Shown: piece by piece, positions 32,078 to 42,971 of the stretch
Position numbering within the stretch: the stretch's first letter is position 1
How the letters are laid out: the number at the start of each line of letters is the position of its first letter
NCBI GenBank assembly: GCA_034401135.1
Contig: JAWZSP010000003.1
Location: 806,001 to 870,000, forward strand
Origin: Volutella citrinella
Taxonomy: Eukaryota > Ascomycota > Sordariomycetes > Hypocreales > Nectriaceae
Reading direction: 5' to 3'
DNA length: 64,000 nucleotides
Program-made: the position numbers and the translations under genes
The notes under the pieces: generated by a model
Told to the model about the DNA's origin: nothing
Database searches by the model: none
What the model saw: only the letters and a program-made list of their open reading frames with translations

Positions 32078-33283
32078 ATGGCACCTCAAAAGCAGAAACG
32101 ACCCAGCCTGGCGGATGCATTTGAGGGATTGGACATCTCTTCTTCGTCTCACAGCCAGCCCCAGCCATACAATATGCCCCCCATAAACATCGTTCGCTCT
32201 ATTCGCCATACCATGAAGGCTGCCTTCCGCCGCAGTGGAACCATCAGCGCTCGATCTTTGCGCAAGATAGATGCAAGCTTCACAATAACCATGGACGAGT
32301 CATACGATTACAATATTCTTGGGGATGGTGTCGACCCTGACGACCTCCATCGAGAGCTGAAGAGCTACGTTGATGAGATTGCAGGCGCTCTGAGCCGCCC
32401 ATCGACTGCAACTGAAGATGTGGTTCTTGAGGAGTACCTGAGCAAGACCCTTGCCCACATGGTGTTTGGCTCCAACATGATCGAGTCCGCTGGGGCAGGC
32501 TTGGACATCACCCTCAAGATCTGCCAGGGTATTTTCAAGGGAGAACGCATCCCAGAGATTGGCGAGCGCGATGCAGAGTATGAGGCGCTGAAATTAGAAT
32601 TTCGACGAAACAATCCTTCTCATGGAGATGACATGGCCATGGCTGCGGTGCTTCGAAGTCGTCGTGAGATCGTCCAGCACGCCCAGGCTGCAACATACAT
32701 ACTCGACAAGGTCTACGTGAAGGGTGAGGACCTCTCGGAACAAATCATGCTCGACACCCATCGCATCTTGACCGACGGAATCGACACCGAGCAAGGCATT
32801 TCTTCGACAGAGTACAGTGGAGTCTATCGCGACTGCGAGGTGTCCGCTGGCCTGACTCAGTTTACCCACCCCCGTCTGGTGCAGTCAGAGATGCGCGCCA
32901 TGATCCGTTCTCTGAATGCAGACCTTGAGTGTGCCATTAAGACACAGGAGATCGACCCTGTTGCTTTGGCAGCAAAGTATTGCCACATCTTTGTCAACAT
33001 CCACCCTTTCGTGGACGGAAACGGACGCACCTGTCGACTTATTCTCAACGCCATCTTGCTCAAGTACAGCGGCGCTCTAGTCTGCTTTGGAGAACAGGGT
33101 GATGACCGAGACGAGTACCTTGGGATCGCTGCTTCCGGTTCCATGGCCGAAGCATCAGCGCGTGAGGAGATGGAGGACTTGGACGAGTTGAAGCCCAAGA
33201 ACTACAAGGCTCTTGCATCTTTCACCCTTCGCCATGCCAGGGATAGCATGCACAAGCTTGCGATGCTCGTTAAGCGTCCTTAA
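32078..33283 (+). CDS. Fic (Fido) domain protein
   Basis: Single exon, 401 aa. Fic enzymes transfer AMP or another nucleotide/phosphate group to hydroxyls of target proteins. The catalytic loop H-P-F-V-D-G-N-G-R sits at 309-317 inside I-F-V-N-I-H-P-F-V-D-G-N-G-R-T, a perfect match to HPFx(D/E)GNGR, so the protein should be active. Upstream at 132-137 the motif reads S-N-M-I-E-S. This is the position of the auto-inhibitory (S/T)xxxE(G/N) helix, with the regulatory Glu present and the last residue changed to Ser. The N-terminal 95 residues are polar and unrelated to known domains. There is no signal peptide or membrane segment, so it is probably cytoplasmic. Absence of introns and a damaged partial copy just upstream make a transferred or recently mobile origin possible but unproven. 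Confidence 0.88.
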   Translation: MAPQKQKRPSLADAFEGLDISSSSHSQPQPYNMPPINIVRSIRHTMKAAFRRSGTISARSLRKIDASFTITMDESYDYNILGDGVDPDDLHRELKSYVDEIAGALSRPSTATEDVVLEEYLSKTLAHMVFGSNMIESAGAGLDITLKICQGIFKGERIPEIGERDAEYEALKLEFRRNNPSHGDDMAMAAVLRSRREIVQHAQAATYILDKVYVKGEDLSEQIMLDTHRILTDGIDTEQGISSTEYSGVYRDCEVSAGLTQFTHPRLVQSEMRAMIRSLNADLECAIKTQEIDPVALAAKYCHIFVNIHPFVDGNGRTCRLILNAILLKYSGALVCFGEQGDDRDEYLGIAASGSMAEASAREEMEDLDELKPKNYKALASFTLRHARDSMHKLAMLVKRP

Positions 33284-34156
33284 GGGTTAGGCAAAGAGGG
33301 TTATGCTATGACTGGTCGGATCAGGTATTCTGTTTATGCGTGCTCTTTTCTATTAGGGCTCGGCTAGGTTAGGATTATATTATGTCAAGGCTCTGGGACA
33401 TTAGGACTCTGTTCGATTAGGACTTTATTTGGTAGACACATGGTACCAAGTCCAAAGATGCACCCATATCCATCAACGATGTCTGCACAGTGTGGATCGT
33501 CGATGTTCTCTCCCAGGTGTCTCATCATTGGTCATGGCCTGAAGACGGGACTGTCGGAGACTGTTAGAGACAGGGCAGCCTTAGCACCGATTAATTGCAA
33601 CATATTCCCGTCTCTACCCCATATTATGCTTACCTATAATTTCTTCGTCAACCATGGAATTATAAATTAGGACAGTGCTCTGCACTGCACTGCCCTATAT
33701 GAACACGAGCGACATGGCCCGAATTTTGGCGACTCGGCCAATCAGCTTCATGGGCACCCTTGCCTGGTCATGAATCTGGGAATCACCGACTCCATCACAG
33801 GAACGCTGATCCCTGTCAGCCGCCCTCGCTTAGCCCACTGGTGCCACCCAAGCATGGTGCTATCCTGCGTCGGAGGGGCGCGAGTTTGACACTTGACATG
33901 CAATGCTACGGCCGTTACGTCCGTACTGTGTAAGCAGACTCGCGGACATTGGACATCTCGGACGCCGACTGCAGTCATCTCTACCTAGAAACCCCCCCAT
34001 TCAATCATGGCCCAACAGCGGACTTGTCTGCGGCCGACTCTGTAGACGCCGTATTTCCCTCGCTTTCTTTTCCCCTCCCCTTTCGCAGCCCACTTCGTCT
34101 TGCCTTTCTACTTCCAGGTTCAATTTCTAGTTCCAGGCAAGCCAGGCGACGTCGCC
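33284..34156. other. Intergenic with a cluster of TTAGG words
   Basis: Five TTAGG words occur at 33287-33291, 33353-33357, 33369-33373, 33401-33405 and 33417-33421. They are not tandem. The region is otherwise AT-rich with no gene. The final 100 nt are the pyrimidine-rich leader of the membrane protein gene. Confidence 0.5.
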
Positions 34157-35382
34157 ATGGGCATCTTTTTTTCGCGCCCCGGCCATGCCAACAACTCGGT
34201 GCCGCCAACGGCCTACGCGGCCGGCAACCTCTCGTCGGCGGCCGAGATCAACATCGGGCCGTATCTCGGCTACAACACCGGGAGCTACAGCGGCATCGCC
34301 AGCGACAAGCTGCCACCCGTCCCGTTCGAGTGGATGATCTCGCCATCCCGTGTCGACAGCAACACGACCTGCCCCAGCGGCACCCAGATGCTGCTCCTGT
34401 TCGGCATTACGGAGGCCGTCATCGTCGCCCTCTCGGCGGCCCTCGCCTACCGCCCGCTCGTGCATCGCCTCTCGCGCGGCTACCTGGGCCGCCGCAAAAA
34501 GCACGGCGTGCTCTACAACTGGGTCGTCGTCTTCATGAGCCAGCTGCTGTCCAACGCCATCGTCGCCGGCATGATCGGGAACACGCCGGGCTACGGGAAC
34601 CTCAACATGCTGCACATCTTCACCGTCTACATGACGCGCCCGCGCGCCCACGTCGTCGTGCTGGCCGTGCTACGCAGCGTCGTCGGCGTCCAGCGCGGCC
34701 GCGACACGGACAAGACGGGCATCACCAGGCACCGCGTCGACGACCGCATCGAGTTCCCCTACACGGACGCCTACCTCAGCGTCGCCATTGCAGAGCTCCC
34801 GCTGCTGCTCATCTCGGCCCTGTTCACGGGTGTCACCTGGGACCGCTTCCCAAAGTCCAACTACCGCGAGTATATGAACGACGCCAAGCAGTTCATCGAG
34901 AGCACCCCCGGCATCATGCTGCTGTGCATGCTGGCCTTTGTCCCCGTGTACAGGCGCTACGGCGATGCGTTCCCCGTCGAGGGCCGGAGGTACGAGACGG
35001 GACGGCAGTGGAGGGTTACCGTGTCCAGCGACGGGCAGGCCACGCTGGGCATCAAGGACAAGGAGCGCACCAGGGTGGCCCTCAAGAGGTTTGCCAGTGC
35101 CATGGGCGCCATCGTCTTCATGGGGTTTGTGTGCCTGGTCCACTTTACCTACTGGACTCGCTTCCTGGAGATGCCGGGTGCATTGTGAGTTGATCTCCAT
35201 GCCACGAATCAAGGTTGTTCCGCTGTTTGCTGACTTGACTCACCAGGTTCTGTCCTCCAAAGCTAATCGAGACTGGTGTCGTATGGGCCATCTTTTCTGC
35301 ATTTGGTGAGTTACGACGCTGCTTGCTGAAATTTGCCACTTCTAACCAGAATCTAGGAATCTTTGTTGGGGCTTCCGCGTGA
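34157..35382 (+). CDS. Multi-pass membrane protein of unknown function
   Basis: Three exons, 34157-35184, 35247-35305 and 35357-35382, 370 aa; the short last exons finish the final membrane helix and a tiny tail (G-I-F-V-G-A-S-A). I do not recognise the family. Residues 1-75 are polar with N-glycosylation-like N-N-S and N-T-T. Hydrophobic helices follow at about 77-95 (M-L-L-L-F-G-I-T-E-A-V-I-V-A-L-S-A-A-L), 120-142, 150-175, 212-230, 258-272, 315-332 and in the spliced C-terminus. Between helices lie basic loops such as G-R-R-K-K. The ATG at 34157 has a good context (GCCATGG); an in-frame ATG at 34100 exists but would add a short sequence without support. The exceptional G+C of the exon matches nearby genes, and the frame closes cleanly after splicing. 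Confidence 0.72.
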
Positions 35383-35595
35383 TCCGTCAATCTCATTTTT
35401 ATACCCATACCCGACTCTAGAAGTAGTCACGACAATCACATAAGCGTTCCGCAAGTCATGTAAAGTACGTAGTTCTATTCATTTATTCTCGGTAATGGAG
35501 TGTCTCCTAGCCGATCAAAAGTAGAAGCAAAAGGGCGATAGAGAATGGAAGCTAGTTGACCCATGCATGCCTGACATCAATATGCTGTGCACCGT

Positions 35596-36978
35596 TTACC
35601 AGCGCCACCAGGCGCGCTTGGCCTTGTATGAAGGCGGCTCGCCATAAGAAGGAGGGTCATAGGACGGCGGCTGGTAGGAAGGCGGCCCGTACGAGGGAGG
35701 CAAATACCCGGTGGCGGAAGTAGAGCTCGTGGAGGTGTCCCGCGATCGGCTTGTCGTAACCAGCGTCGTAGGGGTTGTGGCGGCAGCCGTGGAAGACATG
35801 GTGCTGCCACCTGCCAGAGCGCTAGACTCTCCATAGCCGCGAGAGGTTTCTGTGGTCGAGGCATCTCCCTCTGATTGGTTTGGAGGCGTGAAGCTTGGGA
35901 TTGGGTAGGGGATAACGGGAGAGGTGGAGGAGGTTCCCGCATCCTGCGAGCTTGTGATGAACGATGGGGATGTGGTGGTCGTGCTCGAGTTGGCGTATGT
36001 GCGCGATGAAGATGACTGCAGCGGGGTGTTGGATGAGCCCGTCTCCGACGACGTTGTCTCGCTGTTTGTAAACCAAGTTGAGCCGCTGGCAAGCTGCGAC
36101 GATTCAGCCCCGCCAGTTGTGGACGAGCCAACAACGGTCTCAGAGTAGGTCGAGCTCGTCTCCTCAGTCGTCGCAGGCTCAGTGGGCAGCGAGATTATGC
36201 CCGTCTCCGAACTGCCAGTCTGCGCACTGGCAGAACCAGAGGTCGAGGACCCGGCCCAGCTGGTTCTGTTGTAGATCCCAGTCGAGACTGTCTCTGTCAA
36301 GGCGATCCAAGTGATGCGACTGGTCGGGGTCATGGTGACAGTCGGAACAGTATAGTTTCTCTGGCTCGTCGCGGTGACGGTCGAAGTCGCATTTGTATAG
36401 ATGGTCCTGGTTGTGATGCCGCCCGTCGAGACAGTGCTACCACCCTGTGAGACTGAGCCAGTGGGTGTCTCGGTTCCTGGGGTCGTGGAAGATGCCCCTG
36501 GCAGCTGACCTGAGTCAGTGGTGCCCCGGCTTCTGGTGTAAGGGCAGCCGTATGGTGGGATGCAGCTGGAGTTGGAGCCAGGAGCAGCGGAGGTGTTGGG
36601 CAGAGCGCTGGATTCGAAGGACGGGAGAGGCGAGGTGATTACAATGGTCGAGATTATGGTGCTAGGTTCAACAGTTGAGCTGTTTCCGTAAGGCACGGTG
36701 GTCGAAAAGGTCTCAACAGGCTGCGTGGTGATGCTTCCAGTGATATCTTCCGAGGTCGAGGTTCCCTGGGCCGTCTCGGAAGAGGAATACCAGGTTCCAG
36801 AGGTTGCATAGCAGGAAGCCGCACACGCCGTAACCGTGACAGTCACGGTTGCAGTGTGGTTGCCGGCCAGAGCCAGGGTTGCCCTATTGTCTCTGTGTCA
36901 GCCAAGCCTCAATGACCATTGTTGTTCGTCGACTTACAAAGCCCCAACCAGGGTCAAGCGAGAGGCCAGAAACAACAT
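35596..36978 (-). CDS. Secreted Ser/Thr-rich mucin-like protein with five C-terminal PPSY motifs
   Basis: Two exons, 36978-36938 and 36883-35596, 442 aa. The spliced N-terminus M-L-F-L-A-S-R-L-T-L-V-G-A-L-A-T-L-A-L-A-G is a clean signal peptide. A Thr/Val-rich block with several cysteines (C-A-A-S-C) follows. Then comes about 300 residues dominated by Ser and Thr with N-x-S/T sites and a C-x5-C pair, expected to be heavily O-mannosylated. The last 36 residues change abruptly to repeated P-P-S-Y motifs (five copies) followed by the basic, aromatic tail K-A-K-R-A-W-W-R-W. No GPI signal or membrane helix is visible. PPxY is the ligand of WW domains in the cytoplasm, yet this protein appears secreted, so the repeats more likely serve wall cross-linking or adhesion. 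Family not recognised. Confidence 0.75.
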
Positions 36979-38942
36979 GATTCAAACTCTTGCGGTGGTT
37001 CGAGTCGAGAGATAGAGGTTCAGAGTAGATGGTGCAGAAACGAGTTGAAGAAACAACAAGGACAGGTCCAAAGGGGGAGGAGAAACGAGCGACCAATGTT
37101 GCCAGACCTTCTTGGATGTTTGACGTCTCACTCACTTGGTGCGTTCTGCTCTCTCACCTTCTCCTCACCCTCGATTCTCGTTCTGCCTCTTTATACCTCT
37201 CGTCCTCCGGGTCCGGCAGGGTCTCAATTTTCGCTGCCCGGGACTCCGACTCGCAAACCAGGCTCGCACAACCTTATCACGCCTTGACGGCTGGCGACGG
37301 CCGTGCGCACGCCCGTCTCACACATCTGCGCGCTGCAGCCTGCAGGCCACGACAGCACGGCACAGGTCAGAGCAGTGCATCGTGAAGGAAAACGGATTCC
37401 CGCCGGGCGGGTCCGCGGGAGCGGCGCGAGCGGAACGACAGCTCGTAAAGCCAGCTCGGACTAGACGGATCGCCGCAGAATTGGCTGAGTGGCTGCGTTG
37501 CCGGTTTCCCCGTACCGGGTCGAGCGGGTTGGCCCCGCGAAGCTAGGAGGTGGAGATCCTATCAAATCGCTTGATATGGTGGTTTACTGCGTTTCCGACG
37601 GAATTCGTATAAGCAAGCCCGAGTGTTGGTCTCCGGAGCAAACGACGGCTCACGGCCTGCAGTTGAAACTCGTATATTCAGCTAGCCAGGAACAGCCGGG
37701 CGGCCCGGTTTGCCCGTGATCGATAGCCTGTAGAGATTGAGAGATCGTCAATTGACTGAGTCTAGAATACTAATCGCCTGAAACAAATATTGCTGACCGC
37801 ACTTTGCGGTGAACAAACCTGCTCCCGCTTGCTCTCGTTCGTTTGCAGAACACCGTTGCAAGCCACAGTCCAAACACCGGAACATATCCACAATTGGGTT
37901 CAGAGGCTGGGCCCCATATTCCTGGATATTGGGCCGTCATTCGACTCAGCTTCAACCCCCTAGCCTCGAAGGTGGCGGCCAGGCATGGGACTTACACCAC
38001 ATGCAGCCTTTGGGGAACACCCACCAGCCCAAACATCTAGCAGTACATGGAATTATTAGTCGACGCATTGCCACGGATGCACCGCATACTCCCAACTGCC
38101 ATAGCAGAAGCCCAGCAGCCCTGTTATTACGGGAGGCTGCCTCACCGCGTGGGAAACACGAGAGATTGCATCCGTGCTTCCTGCGTCCGCGCCACGGTGA
38201 AACTTGCTCCCCTCAGCTGGCAGCCTTGCACAACATTATTTCCGCGTTGTGGATGTGCTCTACCACCCCAAACACGGACCTGCGTGTGACGTTGCGCAGG
38301 GCCATCCGGCCGATATGAAGGGCCCAGGCAGACAGACCCAGCTCAGGCACGTCGAGAGATCGACCACAGCTTGGCGGGCCTGCTGTCCGAGGATCCCGCC
38401 CAGGGATCTTGGGTAGTACCGAGATTGCGTGTCTGCTTCGGGGCCGCATTGCATCAAGAGCCGGGAGAGCGTTTCGCATAAAACAAGGTGCAAAACAGCC
38501 GCTCCTCCTTTCCCGACGCAGCTTGCCTTGAACTAAACTCAACTTGTCTGCTCGCAGCTTGCGTCACCGCTGCAGACTGAGGAAATATTGGGAAAAGAAA
38601 CCGGAGGCGGTGTGCGATGGTAGTTGAAGGTAACACAATGGACACGCTGATCGCCGTTTCCTGGGCCTGGTGTCTGAGGCCTGGCGTCTTGTTGGGCAGC
38701 CGAGAAATGAAACCAGGTGCTGGCAAGCACGGCGTTGGGCATCAAGAGCACAAGGTCTCAACCGGCCCTGGTGAGCTAGTTTGACTCTACTATGTAGGTT
38801 CTGGAGGCTCCATTTGGCGATTGAGTTGACACATATAGGTGGCGATGTCTACGGCTATATCCTTCATCCAGACGATGGTGGTGGCAATAGTAGCTCTTGG
38901 GCGTCACAAGCCTCTATTCAGTTATATCTCCTATTTCTATTC
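36979..38942. other. 2-kb gene-free stretch
   Basis: Upstream of the mucin-like gene and downstream of the superoxide dismutase gene. Frames here overlap on both strands without domains or splice logic. A GC-rich patch at 37390-37560 has no tRNA fold. Confidence 0.5.
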
Positions 38943-39738
38943 TTAGATGGAAGCCCGGAGAACCTTGAAGGCATCCTCCCGTGTGCCGGTGAAGCGCGCC
39001 TCGCTCGTCTTCCAGTTGATGACCTTCCAGATGTTCTCAATGTAGGCGGCCTTGCCGTTGAGGTACTGTCGCACGGTCAATCATCGCAAGCCAACTAAGG
39101 ATCATTGCGGGAGGGACTCCGGCCACATACCTGTAGGTAGTATGCGTGCTCCCACATGTCGATGCCAAATATGGGTACCTCGCCGCCCACCACAGGGTCC
39201 TGGTCCTTAGTGGTGACGATGCGCAGGCCATGGCTGTCCTTGACGAGCCAGCCCCAGCCACTGCCCTGAAGTCCCAGAAGGGTCTTGGTCATGGCAGTCT
39301 GGAAGCCCTCGAGGCTGCCCCAGGTCTGCGAAATGGCGGCAATGAGAGTGGGAGCGCTCTCGGGCTTGGCCTCGGGGGAGCTGGCGGGGGTGAGGTTCTC
39401 CCAGAACAGGGAGTGGTTGATGTGTCCGCCTCCGTTGAACTTGATGGCACCCTGCAGAGCGATTTGGCCGGCAATGTCGCTGGAGCTTGTGGCGGTGGCA
39501 TATGAGTTAAGGGCGTTGTTGAGGTTGGTCACGTAGGCCTGGTGGTGCTTGCTATGGTGAAGCTCCATGATCTGGGCCGAGATGCTGGGCTCCAGAGCCT
39601 GGGGAAACACAACGTTAGAGAAAGCTTCTTCGAGAGCGAAATACCCCGCAGATAGCTCAGAAAGAGTAGTCTCAATAGAAAAAAACTCACATTGTAGGCG
39701 TAAGGAAGAGCCGGGAGGGTATAAGCTTGCACGGCCAT
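38943..39738 (-). CDS. Manganese superoxide dismutase, presequence-less form
   Basis: Three exons, 39738-39691, 39598-39131 and 39065-38943, 212 aa. It converts superoxide to hydrogen peroxide. Family signatures: Y-T-L-P-A-L-P-Y-A-Y-N at the N-terminus, M-E-L-H-H-S-K-H-H-Q-A-Y-V with the first metal ligand, G-G-G-H-I-N-H-S-L-F-W with the second, and the Mn/Fe SOD signature D-M-W-E-H-A-Y-Y carrying the Asp and His ligands. The Gly-Gly-rich G-G-G-H-I-N-H is typical of Mn enzymes. Unlike mitochondrial Sod2 it begins directly at the mature fold with M-A-V-Q-A-Y, so it should be the cytosolic MnSOD known from several fungi. An unseen upstream presequence exon cannot be excluded, but none is evident in the preceding 200 nt. 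Confidence 0.93.
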
Positions 39739-40431
39739 TATTGGTGATAGTCGTTCTGGTGTCGAGAGACGTTGACGAAGAGACGATTGCAAAGCAGAAC
39801 TCAGCAAAGGAGGGGAAGATGAGGGGTAGATCTTCCCGAGGAGAAGACAAAGGAACTACCACGGCATCTCATGCGATTGCGTCAGAGCCATCGCCGGGGG
39901 GTCCACGAAAACCCCGGAGAACCCTGAGGGCCGGGGGCCGGCGACGTTGGCATTATTCAGCGCAAGATGCATCAGGACACTTGGCACCGGAACGGAGACC
40001 CCCAGATTCCATTTTCCATGAGAGGGCGTTTCATCATGCTCAGTTATCTCAGGGCGCCTGTGTAGGTTTCGACGGCGCATGTTTCGTCGCCATGATGAGC
40101 AAGTTCTCAAACTTGCTCATGGCGAAGCCTCTCCCGATCTGGCGCCGCTAGCGTCCGTGATTGGCTGTGAGCAAGTTTGCGCCCGGCGGCGACAGCCGAG
40201 CGTCTAAACCATGAGACCGGTCGAGATGGAGCCGCGTGATGCAGTGTAGCGCAATCCAATAGATCCGTCTAGGCCTGTGCCTGAGCGTGTGGCTTTCGCT
40301 TCAGAGTATATCTATCCAGCAAGGTGCCCGTCAGTCCAACTTCTCTTGTCAGCCTCTCAACCGTCATTCTCCTTCATTACACTTACCAAACCACGGGATC
40401 TTGCACATAAAAACGTCACATATTCATCACA
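39739..40431. other. Divergent spacer with an inverted repeat
   Basis: Contains promoters of the SOD gene and of the hypothetical gene at 40432, plus the hairpin at 40090-40122. A CCAAT box (ATTGG) is present at about 40160. No gene. Confidence 0.5.
40090..40122. repeat. Imperfect inverted repeat
   Basis: ATGAGCAAGTT (40095-40105) and AACTTGCTCAT (40110-40120) pair perfectly over 11 bp with a 4-nt loop. The stem extends by three more pairs if a 3-nt ATG bulge on the left arm is allowed. A third partial copy, GAGCAAGTTT, follows at about 40168. Confidence 0.65.
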
Positions 40432-40956
40432 ATGTGCGGCCCTGATACATCTGGTCGCCCTCGTGGAGGCGCGCTGGTCGCCCTCAACCCGCCCATCGAC
40501 AGCATCAGGATGCCCAGCCCCGTCCGCGGTGACTTGGCCTTTCACACGCCAGGCAGCCCAGGAAGCAGCAGCGCGACCCATGCGCGACTGACGCCCAGCG
40601 ATTCCTTTAATATCAACGACCTCTCCGATCTCCGGGTCGTCATTCAGTGAGTCAATTCACGGTCTGTCGTCATTAAAAGCTGCTAATGAGCCGGGGGCTA
40701 CAGTTCGAGTGGTGATTTGACGAGACAGCCGTGCGACTGTGGCCTCTTTCGCCAGTTTTCTCTCTCCTCATGCGGTTCGCCAAGCAACGAGTTTGTAGAG
40801 CTGCCGCTAGACAAGCCGCTGTCGTTAGAAGTCGGAAACGATGGCATCATCGGAAGGCGAGTTTCGCTCTATTCGCGACCCGCGGGGGGGCGGGACGTCG
40901 TCATTGCGGAAGGCATCGTTGGCTTCAACTTTTTGAACCCCGAGCCAACGGCATGA
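40432..40956 (+). CDS. Small hypothetical protein
   Basis: Two exons, 40432-40646 and 40704-40956, 155 aa; the intron has a GTGAGT donor and CAG acceptor and the phase closes. Family not recognised. The N-terminal half is Pro/Ser/Gly rich (P-R-G-G-A-L-V-A-L-N-P-P, T-P-G-S-P-G-S-S-S). It then has an acidic amphipathic stretch, N-I-N-D-L-S-D-L-R-V-V-I. The second exon has three cysteines (P-C-D-C, S-S-C) and a beta-rich end (R-R-V-S-L-Y-S-R-P, D-V-V-I-A-E-G-I-V-G-F). There is no signal peptide or membrane segment. The splice signals and frame closure support a gene, but its small size and lack of family recognition limit confidence. Confidence 0.5.
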
Positions 40957-42971
40957 ATGAAGATTCGAAGCAACAAGGAGGTAACACTCGAGCAGTGCGG
41001 CCATCAAGGTCCGCCTTTAGCTGCCGTAGGTGTCGGCCTAGTAGAATGTTGGTGGTGCCGGCTACGGGCCGCATAGGCATGGTGCGACAACGGATGTAGA
41101 CCCGTGTTCAATCATAACAACATGTTTATTTAGATACCCATACAAGCCGCAGGTTAGACGGCTACAATAACAATATATTCACGACCCATTCAAAGCCCTG
41201 GACTTTCTACACGCACCTGCAAGGCAGCCAAATTGGACACGGGAGGGTCTGGCCCCCTCTCCGGCATGGAACAGTAGCTTTACCCACTGTATTTTTCGCC
41301 TGGACTCCCTGGAGATGGTGAGGCATACGTTGGCAATGCACACACTCTTGAAACCGCCTGAAAACCACTGTGCAATAAAATCGTTGTTATTGGGATCGTA
41401 CGTCGCTACTGAACTGGATTGACCTGCAGCTATGCTGGAGCCGTAGATGGGCGTAAATCGACTCAATGATGGCTATACTTGCTAGAGACTGTCACCGAAA
41501 TGTGGGGATTTCGCCTCGTTGAACAAATTAATCCAATCGATAGAGATATATTGGCCCTTGAAACTCTGCAGCCCTGATGAACACTTCCGCAGCTATCGTG
41601 TGCCAGAGACTCATTGATTTTTTGGAGATACATTCAGTATTCTTGGAAACCAAACTCAATATGCTCTGATTCCTGTCAAGTATGTCGTTCGTGGTCTTAT
41701 TGGCATTTTCGACAAACTCCTGAAGACGTCGTCCACGTAGAACACCAGTCCTACGGTCCAGACCAACGGTTCTCTTTTCACAAGGTGAGTAAGGTAATCC
41801 AGCGCCCAGAATCACGAATGTCATACTCCCATCATGTTTCTGCACGGGCACTCAAGGGCGTATTCTAGCTCTCCACGTCCAACCCTAGAAGAGTCTTGAC
41901 TGCGCGTACGCCTTTCCAATCTGCTTCGGAAGATGACGCATTAACATTGCATACAGTGACAGATAAGCTGGGCCCAGGGATGGTTGCTAGGCTGCTGGCG
42001 TTCACGGCAGGCGGCTAAACTGGCCAGGACGGTGTGTTGATGGAACATGTAAGTGGAGAGATTGATAGCAGGCAAGTAGAAACACACCGCAGATGTTATC
42101 ACCCCTATAGAAATTAATTCCCATGTAAACTGATAGAGAAGAGTAGGGGACCTCTTACCAGTATTGCTTTCTGGCGATGTTTAGCGGACATAGGCGCTGT
42201 GTTTCGATGTATTCAGTACACCACGACTCTGCTAGGACGTAGTGGTGCTGGCAGCTCAGCTCCTTCTATGGCTGATGCATCAACATTGCTACGAGCTCAA
42301 TGAATAATAGAGTACCTGAGTTTCGTGAGACCTACATAGATGTGATTGCACATAACTGTCGGTAGTAGCTCGAGAGAGTAGCGCTGATGTTCATGGAAGT
42401 GAGGGAAGAAACATGGCCTTATAACACCGTTCAGCGCTGAGAAAGAAGACCATCCAAGACACAGGGGCGGCAACACTGTTTCATCTGGTGACATGTCCCC
42501 TCTGGGGCGAGATACTCGACTGTGCCAGGGGTCAGTCTATCGGCAAAGCTTCTCCAAAACCATTATGGGCTAAGAATCTATTTCATCTCTTCTAGTGCGG
42601 AGTATGTGTTGCCATGGGGACGAATAGCGGAGACAAGACTTTTGTCTTGAGAGAAACGAGCTACGGATGGGGGTGTACGACCCAACTACTGCAGCAGATT
42701 TACGTAGGCTAGAATTATAGAGGCTCTGTGGAGCACCAGCTGTGGTTTTCAGTTGCAAGTTACATAAAAAGAGTTGGTCAGTCTATTCTAAATAAATGTC
42801 GGTTTCAAGTGAAATCAACAGCCAAAGTACATGTAAGGAAATTGGATGTCGAGAAAGAAGGAAAAAATGCGGCTGAAACCCCTTTTCAGCAAACACTCTA
42901 GTCACACCGGAAGTTGGCTCCGAGGAGCCCTCAACCAGTCAATGGTCGTAAGCACGGGATCAGTGGCTACA
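40957..42971. other. 2-kb AT-richer stretch within the repeat-bounded segment
   Basis: Starts just before repeat copy A. It is AT-richer than the flanks. A 107-codon minus-strand frame at 41528-41851 begins at an ATG but has no recognised domain, and I do not call it. No transposase, reverse transcriptase or terminal repeats were found. Confidence 0.5.
41099..41184 (+). repeat. Direct repeat copy A (86 nt)
   Basis: Aligns without gaps to 43905-43990 with 8 differences, six of them transitions. Similarity extends weakly about 35 nt further 5'. Confidence 0.85.

Noticed and set aside
33287..33421. Interstitial telomere array
   Set aside because: The TTAGG words are scattered, not tandem, and are not the TTAGGG unit.
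33949..35193. 414-codon plus-strand frame overlapping the membrane protein
   Set aside because: Out of frame with the spliced membrane protein; translation is Arg/Pro/His-rich low-complexity sequence, typical of a shifted GC-rich gene.
37480..37560. GC-rich tRNA-like patch
   Set aside because: No acceptor stem, no consistent T arm and no anticodon loop can be drawn.
41528..41851. 107-codon minus-strand frame in the repeat-bounded segment
   Set aside because: No recognisable domain, no family match by eye and AT-rich neighbouring DNA with decayed genes; not enough for a gene call.
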